Part shown: positions 35,231 to 46,770 of the stretch, in pieces
Layout of the letters: each line of letters starts with the position of its first letter
Position numbering within the stretch: the first letter of the stretch is position 1
Source of the DNA: Circinella umbellata
Lineage: Eukaryota > Mucoromycota > Mucoromycetes > Mucorales > Lichtheimiaceae
Assembly (NCBI GenBank): GCA_025093555.1
Contig: JAIWNF010000007.1
Coordinates: 62,001 to 126,000, forward strand
Reading direction: 5' to 3'
Length of the DNA: 64,000 nucleotides
Position numbers and translations under genes: made by a program
The notes under the pieces: model-generated
The model's database searches: none
What the model was told of the DNA's origin: nothing
What the model saw: only the letters and a program-made list of their open reading frames with translations

Positions 35231-35648
35231 TATTTAAAAGAAAAAAAAATAAGGAACAAAGAAAGTATAATTAGGTGATTCTCGCGTTTCGAAACAAAGG
35301 GAGGGGATTATTTTTTTTTATCTGAGTTAATTGATAAAGCCTAATATGATATTACTGCTGCTATTGATGATTATTTGATTAACTAAAACCCGTCTATTTC
35401 TCGAGAATATATATATAGAAAAGTTAAAGGGAGAATAATAGTGTAAATATATTTGATATATGACATGTAATATCTTATTATACATTATGATGATTGTTGT
35501 ACTAAAATCATTGTTTGTTACTAGAATAAACTAATATGCAACAGAAAAAATATTTAAAAAAAAAAGAGAAGTTTATTTTATTACCCGACTTTCACATAAC
35601 TTTGAGTATTTTTTTTAAAAAGAAAAAAGAAAACGCGATCGAAACAAA
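35231..35648. promoter_or_regulatory. Divergent promoter region, ARB1 and RRP41
   Basis: 418 bp between the ARB1 ATG and the proposed RRP41 ATG. AT-rich with poly-A runs just upstream of RRP41 and an atatatatag tract near 35410. No specific sites identified. Confidence 0.45.
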
Positions 35649-36898
35649 ATGGTAAAAGTCAATTTTTATATCTATACAAAGATAGTTTCCTTTAATTATA
35701 TTAATGTATCTCCTTTTTCTCAAAAAAAAAAAATATAAATAATAAATAATTAGTCTCGTTTAGAATTATTAACACCTGAAGGTATTTTAATAAATAAAAA
35801 GTTTTTAAAACAAAAGAAATCTAGATCAAAATAAATTTCAACATATTGATCTTGTTTTATATATATATAAACAATAGGACTTCGGATTGATGGTAGACGT
35901 GCCAATGAATTACGTAGAATTACAGCTAAAACGTCAGTATTTAGTCAAGCAGATGGATCTGCTTATATTGAACAAGGAAACACCAAATGTTTAGCAGCGG
36001 TCTATGGTCCACGTGAAGTAATTTTATTATATTTATATTATTTATCTTTAATTTATCTATATACTCATTATTTATATATATATATATATATATATAGGCA
36101 CGATATAGACAACAATTACAATCAGATAGAGCTCTTCTAAATGTAGAATTCAATGTTGCACCATTTAGTACAAGTGAACGTAAAAAACGATCTAAAAATG
36201 ACAAGTAAGATATTTGATAATGATATGGAATGATTAATATATAGGATAATATATAGTAATATACTCAAAATATAATTTAGACGATCATTGGAAATGGCAA
36301 CTTTTATTCGACAAACCTTTGAACCTGTTATTCTTACAAAACAACTTCCAAAATCTCAAATTGATATCTATTTACAAATCTTTCAACATGATGGTGGTGT
36401 ATTACAATGTTGTATCAATGCAGCTACTATGGCCTTAATTGATGCTGGTATTCCCATGATTGATTATGTTTGTGCCTGTTCAGCTGGTTGTATTGATAAA
36501 GTACCCGTATTAGGTAGAAAATTTATATTTTCAAATTACTTGATAGATTTATGATATGATAATTTGACATTATATTTTTTTTTCTTATTGTATTTAGATT
36601 TGAATAGTTTGGAAGAATCTTCTGATACACCAGAATTAACTGTTGCAATTTTACCAAGGACAGGCAAAGTGAATTTAGTGGAGGTAAATAAATCTAAATT
36701 ATAGTATACATATAAAAAGAAATATAATTTAATATATATAAAACTTATAAATGTATGTAGATGGAATCACGTCTTCATATTGAAAAGTTGGAAAGTGTTA
36801 CTGAATTGGCTTCACAAGGTTGTATGCAAGTCCATAAGGTGTTGGATAGTGTAATTCGAGAAAATACTGAATATTTGAGGGATCGATTGAATACTTAA
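35649..36898 (+). CDS. RRP41: Exosome core subunit Rrp41/Ski6 (RNase PH fold)
   Basis: Seven exons: 35649-35651 (ATG only), 35754-35781, 35878-36017, 36098-36204, 36281-36513, 36598-36683, 36761-36898, giving 244 residues, the usual length. Rrp41 is one of six RNase PH-like subunits forming the ring of the RNA exosome in nucleus and cytoplasm; the ring is catalytically inert in eukaryotes. Seen: SRLELLTPEGLRIDGRRANELRRI, SVFSQADGSAYIEQGNTK, AAVYGPRE, VEFNVAPFSTSERKK, RQTFEPVI, IDIYLQIFQHDGGVLQCCINAATMALIDAGIPM, and a helical C-terminus. The codon before TCT-CGT (SR) is TAG, part of a splice acceptor, so the initiator must lie upstream. The only close ATG is directly followed by gtaaaa. The start is therefore inferred; the remaining exons are firm. 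Confidence 0.92.
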
Positions 36899-37293
36899 TA
36901 TAATAAACGAAAAAAAAAAAGCATTTGAATTTTTTTATTATTATCTGATATCAATATATATAATGAGAATAAAAATATCCCTTTAATAATAATAGTAATG
37001 GTATTTGTCGTCCTTGTTTCTAAATATATATCTGTATAAAATTAATAAATTTATCAACATGTATATTATAGTCATTTAGTAGAGCCTACGGCAAAACTAT
37101 TAATAATTGCCTAATCAGTATTTTATGAAAGTAATCCAAGTTTCAATAATGTACATACTATTTCCAGGTAATCGATAAATAATATGTTCTTGGTAAGAGT
37201 TTATTAATAATTATATTATTGATTTACTTTTAGACAGATACGTACGTAGAATGCATAAAACGAAACAGAAAAAAAAACAACATATATAAAATA
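36899..37293. other. Intergenic, nothing seen
   Basis: AT-rich 3' flank of RRP41 up to the target-site duplication of the next TIR element. No coding frame or motif recognised. Confidence 0.55.
37286..37293 (+). repeat. Target-site duplication, left copy
   Basis: ATAAAATA, identical to 38703-38710 and abutting the TIR. Confidence 0.9.
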
Positions 37294-38702
37294 GGGAATG
37301 ACTACGGGCGCGCCAAAAATTGATAGTCAGACGAGGGGCGCGCCAATTCTGAGCCGGCACTTTAGTAACATGGCGCGCCTTTCGTCTGTTTTACTTTGCT
37401 TCCTCTTGTTCAAGTTTGCTATATAAAACATATCTTATTTAAACTGAATTTTCTCTACTTCAAATAAAAGAATTACGAATAAAAATATGACAGTCCGGTT
37501 GAATCATCATCATTCTTCAGTTGAATACTTTTTGATAATAAAAATATCAAGCCATTTGAAAAACTATCAAAGATATACATATTAATTTCTTTTTAATCTA
37601 TTATATCCAATGGGTCAAATTAAATTAAGAATTAATTCATATAAAGTAAAAAATCATATTCAATTTTTATTTTTACTTTCAAAGGCTTTAGTAATAACAT
37701 ATTGAAATATTTATGCAATGGAAATATTGTACAAATATTAATAATAGAAGGTGTTGTACATATTAATATAAGCTTGCTATTATGGGATCCATGGACCAGC
37801 AGGATTCTTTAACATAGGTTCATTACAAAAAACAATAACATTTGAAGACTATGCCGCTATCTTTCATACAAAGTGTTCTTGTTCTTGACTCATTCAACAA
37901 GACTACACCAATATTTCATATGAGGATGCAATAGAATTCTTGTTTAAGAATCAAAATCTTGACTCTAGAGTTTACGATCAGCCACAAGACGAAAATTATA
38001 CCGTTAAGAGAGATTTCTAGAAGCTATTGTTATTCATATTTAATATGATTGATTTGATTTTTTTTTATCGCTTTGTATTATTATGTATATTTATGTCATC
38101 TTTTTTTTTCGTTATACTACGTATGACCCAATTTCTTTCTTCTTCCCTATTTATATGGTACTCTCTTATTTGGTAATTTATATTATACAGATTATTCCTT
38201 TATCCTACGTAATAAATGTTGATACGTGATCTTTTTTTGAGCTGCTCCTATAGCCCACCCATTCTTCTATATTATAATTCATATGTCCTTTTCTTATAAT
38301 TTCGTTTATTTATAGCACAAGCATTATATAGTACGTATTATAGTTATATGCCTACAATTGGTGCCATTTTTGATCTATGTCATACTGCTTCGCTCCTTTG
38401 CTATTGGCTTCTTTGTATAGTTACAGAAGTATACGTATTGCATTCTTTTATAACTTTTTGCTTCAGTGATTTTTGAATATATTTTATAGCGTAGAAATAG
38501 AAAGAAACTCTATGTTTAATTGGCACAATACGTTAAATATATTGTTAATAAATATTGTAGAGACTGTGAATATTTTGAATAAGTGAAGAAAAAGGGTAGA
38601 TGAAGGGTAGACGAAGGGCGCGCCATGTTACTAAGATGCCTGTTCAAAATTGGCGCGCCCCTCGTCTGACTGTAAAATTTTGGCGCGCCCGTAGTCATTC
38701 CC
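37294..38702. mobile_element. Complete 1.4-kb TIR element with GGGCGCGCC repeats and 8-bp TSD
   Basis: The ends are GGGAATGACTACGGGCGCGCC and its exact reverse complement. Imperfect inverted repeats of about 95 bp carry three GGCGCGCC cores on each side (37306, 37336, 37371; 38617, 38651, 38681). Direct repeats ATAAAATA flank both ends (37286-37293 and 38703-38710), a clean 8-bp target-site duplication. This supports transposition and fixes the boundaries. The GC-rich octamers stand out sharply from the AT-rich background. The interior holds one decayed ORF (37781-38020) and no transposase, so it is non-autonomous. Eight-base duplications are made by hAT, P and KDZ-type transposases among others; I cannot assign the superfamily. 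Confidence 0.92.
37781..38020 (+). pseudogene. Decayed ORF inside the TIR element, Rtc4-like
   Basis: Eighty codons in one frame with one internal TGA, ending in TAG at 38018-38020. The text runs YGIHGPAGFFNIGSLQ, ITFEDYAAIFHTKC, stop, LIQQDYTNISYEDAIEFL, then LDSRVYDQPQDENYT. It shows the same order of features as the relic in the other TIR element: YG..G, (L/I)TF, a stop-adjacent (Q/E)D, SY..A...L, VY.(N/Q)P..E. It fits the C-terminal part of an Rtc4-like domain, more diverged than the other copy. The assignment is inference from this pattern. Confidence 0.45.
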
Positions 38703-38710
38703 ATAAAATA
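38703..38710 (+). repeat. Target-site duplication, right copy
   Basis: ATAAAATA, identical to 37286-37293 and abutting the TIR. Confidence 0.9.
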
Positions 38711-39707
38711 AGGCGCATACATTTTAGAATCGAAATTTTTTTTGTCTATTTTCAATGGCCTATTAATAAACACAACTTGATCCAAAACGAAAACTAACCT
38801 ACAAAAATGAAAGATAACACCATGGAGAACAAGAATTGTGGATTAGTTTGTTTGGTTTTCACAGAATTTTTTTTTTTTTTGAGGCTCAAAGTTGGTGGGT
38901 GATTTTCAACTTTGGCTGAGACTACCTTATGATCGAATCAAAGTTGAAACACCCACAAATCTAAGCAAGATGACGGGTAAATACGTACCCGTATATGCAT
39001 ATGTGTATTGTCATTTGATACATCAAAATGGCGGGGGGTTTCACTTTGCATATATTTCGTGTTTGTCATAAGATGGGAAGAGTAAACAAAAAAAAAAAAA
39101 AAACGCATGGCACAAAGCAAGAAAAAAAATGTCAAGGAATTCTGTTGTTGAAAGTTAAAATGTTGAAGAAAAGGAACACAATTAATATAAGAACAAAACC
39201 TCCCTAATATGTGATTAAGTAGGCAAATTCTTTACCAGAAAGCATTCATAGGTTTTTGAACGCTGATAGTGATATAAAAAGTCAAACCATATTCCTCAGG
39301 AATCAATGTTATATAGATCTAAAATTTCCCACTACATATGGAGTTGCTGAACATATATAATATCTTTCCCTCAATCGATAAAAATAAGTATAATGGCGGT
39401 GTTTAAATAATAAATTTCGATTCTAAAATGTATGCCTTTCAAATAAATATTGGTAGTCTAATGATAGTAATATTTTTTCTTGGTATGTATAAAAAAATAT
39501 TGTGTGTTGTATGGGGTTGATGAATAATAATGACAGGAAAAATAATGTGGTTTTTATTAACAGTAATAATAATAATATATATTATAATGTAAAAAGTAGT
39601 ATGTACGTGTGTACGTGGTTGTATTGTTAAATAACTAAGATGCATGTTATGTGCGTGAATGTATGTGAGGGATAAATGAATTAAAAAAGTGGATGTGGTG
39701 TATGGTT
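38711..39707. other. Intergenic, nothing convincing
   Basis: 1 kb between the TIR element and the 3' end of the Rax2-like gene. It contains poly-T at 38867-38880 and short complementary caaagttg/caactttg segments at 38887-38950. No gene seen. Confidence 0.5.
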
Positions 39708-42700
39708 TTATGTTGCAGTGTTATCAGTAATAGCAGAAGCTCTTTCGACATAGTTACTTGGGAATACACCTTGTGATGGTCCATTATCACCATCATCCTT
39801 GTAGCCCATCCACCAAATATCATCACTTCGATCTATCACAATGATTGGATCACCTTTATCGAAACCAAGTTCACCATGTTCACGAGCGTTAAAATCAAAC
39901 TTTGCATAATAGAGGTGTGGATGATCTTCACTACATGGCAAATTGGCATTATTGTTTTTCAAAGCAGCATTCATAGCTGCTTGGAAATCTTTATGATATT
40001 TAGGTTTGTTGCTCTCGCCATTATCTTGTTTAGATACCGGATCTCTCGACGAGAAGTAATCTTCAACCATACGTTTCGATGCTGCGCGACCATCTAATGC
40101 ACCATTGGACTGTGGATTAATACTAGTTCGCCCTCCTGCTACTACTCCTTCTTCTTCTGCTGTTGTTGTAGCTGCTTCGAAATTATAATCATTATTATCG
40201 CTCTTATCTTGAGCTTCTTTATTATCATCAGGACCTGTGATGGTAACAGTAGCAGCAGATGGTTCACTTAATGGAGGGGCATGACTCTTAATAGGCGATC
40301 CAGTATTGGTCTCCATCCATCGAATTGGTGGCTTTTCACCAGGAGGACTTGATGTTAAACCACCATCTCTATTTTCGATTTCATTCATATTGAAATTGGT
40401 ATTGATGGGTGGTAATGAAGGCGTTTCAGACCATCGGAAAGAACTTGTTTTGAACATCCTGTCATTATCGGCTGGAGTTGATACATCTTCTTCTTCTTGT
40501 GCTTGATGTTGATATTGATCTTTTTTATTTTCATGGAGATGATCGTTGTTGCTTGACTTGTCTATTGCTGTTGCGACACCCATAGATGCTCCTGTTGCTA
40601 CTTCTGCTACTGCAGCAAAAGGAGTACCGTTATCATTATTATTATTAGTGGACCCTTCATTTGACATGGAACGTTCGTTTGTCATAATACCCGAATACTT
40701 GTCTTCTGTCTCATCCATGCCAGCACCGATGGACGCCAAATCTAGTCCTGACTCATATTGACGCATTCCTTTACTACTAGTATTGCTACCATTGCTATAT
40801 CGACCCGATGACGATGGATTATTTAATACCTTGGATGTAGTATCTTGAGATTCACGGTCAATAACAGCCATTCCCTTGGCACTATCTGAATTGGGAGCAG
40901 TTGTCCATCGGACAATGTCTGGATCAGATGAAAAGTCAGCCAGCAACGAAGGTCGTACAGGGTTAAACACGTTACTATCCTTGTTGTCGATTCCACCGTT
41001 GTTGTCATTGTTAATATTATTATCATCATTGATTGAAGAAGGAATCATACTGTTGTTAAAGTCAGGGGGTGGCCCATAGGTTGAAGATACATCGGAATAC
41101 ATGGAAATAGCAGTGACAGGTCTGAGGGTAGCAACACCTTGAACAGAATGTGTTGTGTAATTGGTCCATCGTACTTGTGAAGGGTCATTATCAGTTTCTG
41201 TAGTAGCTGATGGTTCGGTTGTTAAAGCTGGTATGTTTCTTTGAGCACTAATAGGCTGTTGTTGCTGCTGTTGGTAATGCATTTCACTGTCACGGTTATT
41301 ACCGGTAGCAACAGGGGCAACAAGTGCTGTAGCCATAGCTGATTCAGCATTTCCACCTACATTTGTCCATCGAACATTAGCTGCAGAATCATCGTCGGGT
41401 ATAAGATTGGATGCTGTAGAATACATAGAAATAGGTTTAACAACTGCTGTTGCAGGTCCTTCTGTAGGTACATTGGTCCATCGAACAGCGTTGGCTGAGT
41501 CCGTATCTTCTCCCCCAGAAGGTGCAGGTGATACAGATGCCATAGAGATAGGTCCAACAATAGCGGCAGATGCAGGTTCCGGTACAGGTGCATTGGTCCA
41601 TCGTACTTGCGTTGCTGGGGCTCCTGTTCCAGATGTTTCAGATGATCCACTGACATTCAAGAAAGTATTATTATTTTCTTGTGGACTCACAGGAGTACGT
41701 GATGCATACTGTTGTTGTTGTTGTTGTGTATCATCACTCACTGCAACACCTACTGCAGATGAACGGAATGGATTATACGAGTTTCGCTGTCTTGCACCAC
41801 CTGCTACTGCTGCTCCTGTTGTTCCTGTTGCAATACCGACAGCAGCTCCACTACCAGGAATGTTATTATAATGTGTTGTATCATTACTTGTTGGTGAGGT
41901 TGACATGTATTGTTGCTGTTGTTGATAATTTGAATCATGGTTGGCACCAAAATGAGTAGCCGTGGCTGTTGCTATACCAGCACCAGCAACAGCACCAGCA
42001 CCCAGTGCAGCTACATTACCAAAACCACCCCCAGTCGACGCTTGGGTCATTTCAGGTTGAGTTGCTGGTAGTGTATGATAATCGTACCCTTCATTGTTAT
42101 TAGTCACCATACTACGATCTTTGTTGGCTTCATATAAGGCACCACCTCCAACAGCTGCCGCTCCTGCAGCCCCCGTAGCTGCTGTAGCTGCCATTGTATC
42201 ACTGGAATTAAGCATAGTAAGTAACGATTCAGGCCGACGAGGTGGCTTTCCATAATATGACGCAGGTTGGGCTGCTGGATCCACCTTAGCTTCACGTCTT
42301 CGCTTGGCAAATAAAACACCCATAGCAAAGAGAACAATAAAGAACACAATACCGAGGGCAGATGCGACAGAAACCAGAACCACAATGGGAGCAGGAAGAT
42401 AAGCTAAATAATATGTGTTTTTTAATAAATACTGTTTTTTTTGTTTTGTATATTTTTTAAAAGTAACACTTACAATCGGGATTCAAGTTTGGATAATAGG
42501 ACTTGAAAAACATGCTTTGCAATGCACCGATAGTACCATTTTCTGATGCAACGGTAAGATAAGGTATCCACTGAGAACCATCATAAAGTGCACTGCTTAA
42601 ATTACCAAGATCACCCAAGTTAATAAAGCCAGTAGCTAATAAAACGGCTTGATTATTTCCCATAAGATCAGATTGGCCAGCTTCCTTTAATGGTAACACA

Positions 42701-45700
42701 ACGAGTTGACGAATGATACTTTCTGGTCCAAGCTCTCCTTCTAAACAATTCAGTTTCTAGATATTAATAACATTTTCAGACATACACAATTTAAATGTGC
42801 ATAAATATACAATACCTGGAACTATAAATTGCTGACCATCCCAAACTCGAAGATAGGCACCCGTTCCAGTTCTACAAATAAACAAGAAAAACAGTTATGA
42901 GTATTTTTTATATTGATTCAGAAAAAAGAAGAGGGGAGGCAAAGTGAATATACATACTGGCCAGCAATAAATGTATTTTTTGATTGACCATCATAGGAAA
43001 CTGCCGTAGAGTTACCGGGTAAACCATCATCACTGAGACTAGATGCAAATGTACTCCATTGTTTGTTTTCATAATTGAATTCAGCAATTGGAACAGCTGA
43101 CCCCGAGAGCATAAGATTTCCCGCAACAATAAGTTTACTCTATAATAAAAAACATAAACATTACAAACAATTTTCTCTCTGGATGGATCCTTTTATACAA
43201 TATAACAAACAAAAAGAGATATTTAAAAAGATGGCGACTTACTCCAGTATAGACAAAATCAAGTGCTTCACCTGTAACACCACCATCGCCCAAAGTATTC
43301 CATTGATGATTTGTAGTGTCAAGTACACACACCCCTGAGCAACTCAATGATCCTGCACTACTAAAGTTACCAGCAATAAGCATATTCCCACTGGTTTGAT
43401 CATACTCAATTTTATGAACAAGAGACGGGGAATGATCGTGTGCTAAATAAAATAAATAAAGGATTGTTAACATACAAACAATTATATTCTTACATATATA
43501 GTTCATACTTACTATGTAATTCGGAAACAGGGACAAATGTCTTGTTAACCAAATCGTACACCACCAGTCCAGTTTGTGTATTGTTCCAGGTCGTATTCAT
43601 ATGACCACCAATATATAAATAACCATGGTTGACAGCCATCATGGTGATCGATCCTTCCCAAGAAGCACCGATACCAGACCAAGCGTTGTTTTGGTAGATA
43701 GCAATGTTTTGAACCTCATCATTAATTTCAAATTGACCACCAATAATTGTTGCTGAGTTATTTCCGTTATCTTTATCTTTCCAAAATGTACCTGCAGTAA
43801 TATCATGAGGTTTATTTTCGTAAACGTTGGGATAAACAGGGAAAGGTGCCAATTCGACATTGTCGTTCATAAAGGAGAATCCACGCGATTGGTATCGTTG
43901 AGCTGCTTTGATGTCACCCACATATACTGTGCTTTGTTCTGTGTTGTTGGTGATTTGGAAAGAATTGCTAACAGGACCCGAAATAAAAGGCGTATCTAGA
44001 TTCCAACTGTTGTTTCCTATATTCCACCAAGCGTTACCTGTTGTTGAATTACCATGAGTGGCATCTGCTTCATTGTAAGCAATAGTATGAGTTCCTGATA
44101 CAATAAGGTCTTGTGAATCAGATGATAGAAGAATGGCACCGACAGGCCCATTGACACCTCCACCCAGGGTAGTCCATTTGTTACTACTAATACCGTATCG
44201 TGCAACATTGTTGAGTTTGGATGTATCGCCAGTAGCTGCTAGTCCGGTGAACGTTCCACCAACATATAAATCGGAATCTTTTCGTAAAAATGACGAGACA
44301 ACTCCATTGAGACCGGTTCCTTGTAATGCTACTAATTTATTGGAATCCTTTTCGTAACGAACGATATTGTGATAGGTATTTCCAAATGAAAAGTTACCAC
44401 CAATATAAACATTACCATCTGAAGCTTCCAAAGCATTGACGATAGATGCATATGGAATATTATCTGGACAAAGTATAATTATTGTTTTAGTATATATATA
44501 TATATATATATATATTATCAATTGTGAAAGTAAAGACATTAAAATGTAAATTTCCAATTTACCAGCTAAAGGACCGTAGGAGCCACCTAGCGTAGTATTA
44601 GCAATATTTTGTTCAGAAGCATCATACGTAAATTCAAGCATACTAGATAATGTCGTATTAGATGCTTGCTTGATAAACTGAACAGCTTGAAGTGAAATGA
44701 CAGAATTCCCCTTTGCTGCACCTGTAGCATTACTTGCTACAGTTACTGTTACGTAAGGTTGGAACTCAATTGTGGTTGCTTCCACGTTACCCGTGTAAAT
44801 CAATATAGAGTGACCATCCGTGTGAGACAGATCAACATACTGTTTAACAGCTTGACCCTTGGAAGATGGATAGGTGGTAACATCGATTTGGGTTCGTTGA
44901 GCACAATCATTTGTACATGCTGGCGCATACAAATACACTTCGTATCGACCTGTTTCAGGGAGATAGGGTACAAAGTTTGCAGAAATGCCTTTGGCTTGTG
45001 AGGCTGAAAAGGAAGATATGAGTAAATGTTCGTAAGATCCAGAGACTTGATCAGAAGCCCATGTACCCTTGGTTGATATAGTTGATCGTTTAGTATATTC
45101 CATGGAAGTTGAACATGCTTTTCCATTCAATTTGTCAACAGCATAAACAAAGATTTCTATAGAAATAATGATAATAATAATAGTAATATTAACAATAATA
45201 CTAATGAGTACAGGTATTATGCATAGCGATCTTCTCTTTCTCCGCTTCATGAACTTTATTTTATTTTACCAGATTGAAAGATTTCAACAGCACTTAAACC
45301 ACCTCCTGAACCATACCAAGATGAAACATCAATCCGGATACCAGACGATAAAGTAGTATCACGAATTTGAAAATCTTGATATTCAATAGATGGATCATCT
45401 GATAATGAACAGTCAGTAGAACATTGAGAACGTCTTTTTGTAATTGGATCGATATATGAAAGGTTAAATACGGTATTGGACGGAATGGATACAATACTAA
45501 AAGTGAAAATAATTATAACAATAATAATATTAGTCTGTAAGTCAAGTATAACAGTAAAAAGCTATGTACACGACTGAGTGATGTTGTTTATTCAAAACTC
45601 ACGAGAAATTCTTGGTACCACGACCGTCTTGATGTGTATTTCCTAAGCGGATTAATGAAGGAGTAATCGAATATTGAAAATCTATCTGCCATGACCCAGA

Positions 45701-46770
45701 AACATCATCAAGTAATAACCAGGGATTATCATCAACTGTTTCAGGACATATGATACTTTTAGGGTCGTTATTGACCGTACCGGAATTTTTGGCGGAAATG
45801 ACCTATATAGAGAATAATTTCGTGTTAATAGACCTTTCATCTCTATTAAAAGCTATATCAAATATTAATTTTTTTTCAAAATGTTTAATAAGTGAAAAAA
45901 AAGGAGTAGATGAAGAAATGAAGGGGAAAGAAAAGTAAAAAAGTAAAAAATGAAAAGAAACCAGCCAGTAAAATTAAAAAGAGAACTTTAAAAAAAGTAA
46001 AGATAATAAGTAATTTTTTCATTATTATCACTTACAGCAGGTGATGCAAGACTGACAGGTTGACTTGATGGCGCATAATAATTTTGTCCATCAGCTGAGG
46101 TATCAAATCGACCGCCAAATATAATAGTACCTGTATCAGCTTTTTCTGTTATCGCATTCACAGGTCCATTAAATCCTTTCCAAGGTAATCCATACCACAA
46201 GTTATCTTTCCAAACAGCTACACCACCTCCAAAATAAGACAATGATTCTGAATATTGTGGTGCGGGTGCAACTGGTGCCATAAATTGACCACCGGCATAC
46301 ACGCTGTTAGATGACTCGTCGCAATGAAGAGTATACACAGGACCATCCATTCCATTCGCAAGTGCTGATACAGCACCTGTATTTAAATCAATAACTGCGA
46401 CATTCGACACGTTCAGCGAGGCAAATTGTAGGAAATCGCCTCCGATATATAAGTGATTATTATTTGAGAGTATGCATGCAGTATAAATTGATCCGTTTAC
46501 CGATGAATGTTCAATCAATTCGAACGTTTCATTGGAGTACGTGATAACGGATGCTGTAGCTGTTGGTATCTGGGTTAATTGTCTAGTATCTGTATACAAT
46601 GATACACCTCCATAAGGTCCTGCAATGCCAATTTGTTCGAGTTGTTCAAGATCGATTGCTGGGTGTTGAACATAAGATGCTGATACAAGTTTGTTCGTCG
46701 TAATAACAGTAGCAGAAGTTGCGATTAATACTGGAAAAAAGGCTGATCGTAACCAAGCACGTCGTGTCAT
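39708..46770 (-). CDS. Rax2-like cell-polarity membrane protein with C-terminal SH3 domain
   Basis: Ten exons on the minus strand: 46036-46770, 45603-45802, 45270-45496, 44563-45156, 43513-44463, 43243-43442, 42958-43139, 42816-42871, 42474-42740, 39708-42403, giving about 2035 residues. Rax2 marks growth or bud sites at the cortex in ascomycete yeasts. The protein starts with a hydrophobic signal sequence, then GIAGPYGGVSLYTDTRQL, and has a large ectodomain of repeated YIGG..F / YVGG.F / VAGN beta-propeller-like units with many N-glycosylation sites. One TM helix (about 1144-1167) ends in AKRRR. The 870-residue cytoplasmic tail is low-complexity (Ala/Gly, Gln, Asn), with seven RW motifs and an SH3 domain near the end (YYAKFDFNA ... 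DDIWWMGY ... GVFPSNYVE). Textbook Rax2 has a short tail without SH3, as far as I know. Confidence 0.9.
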
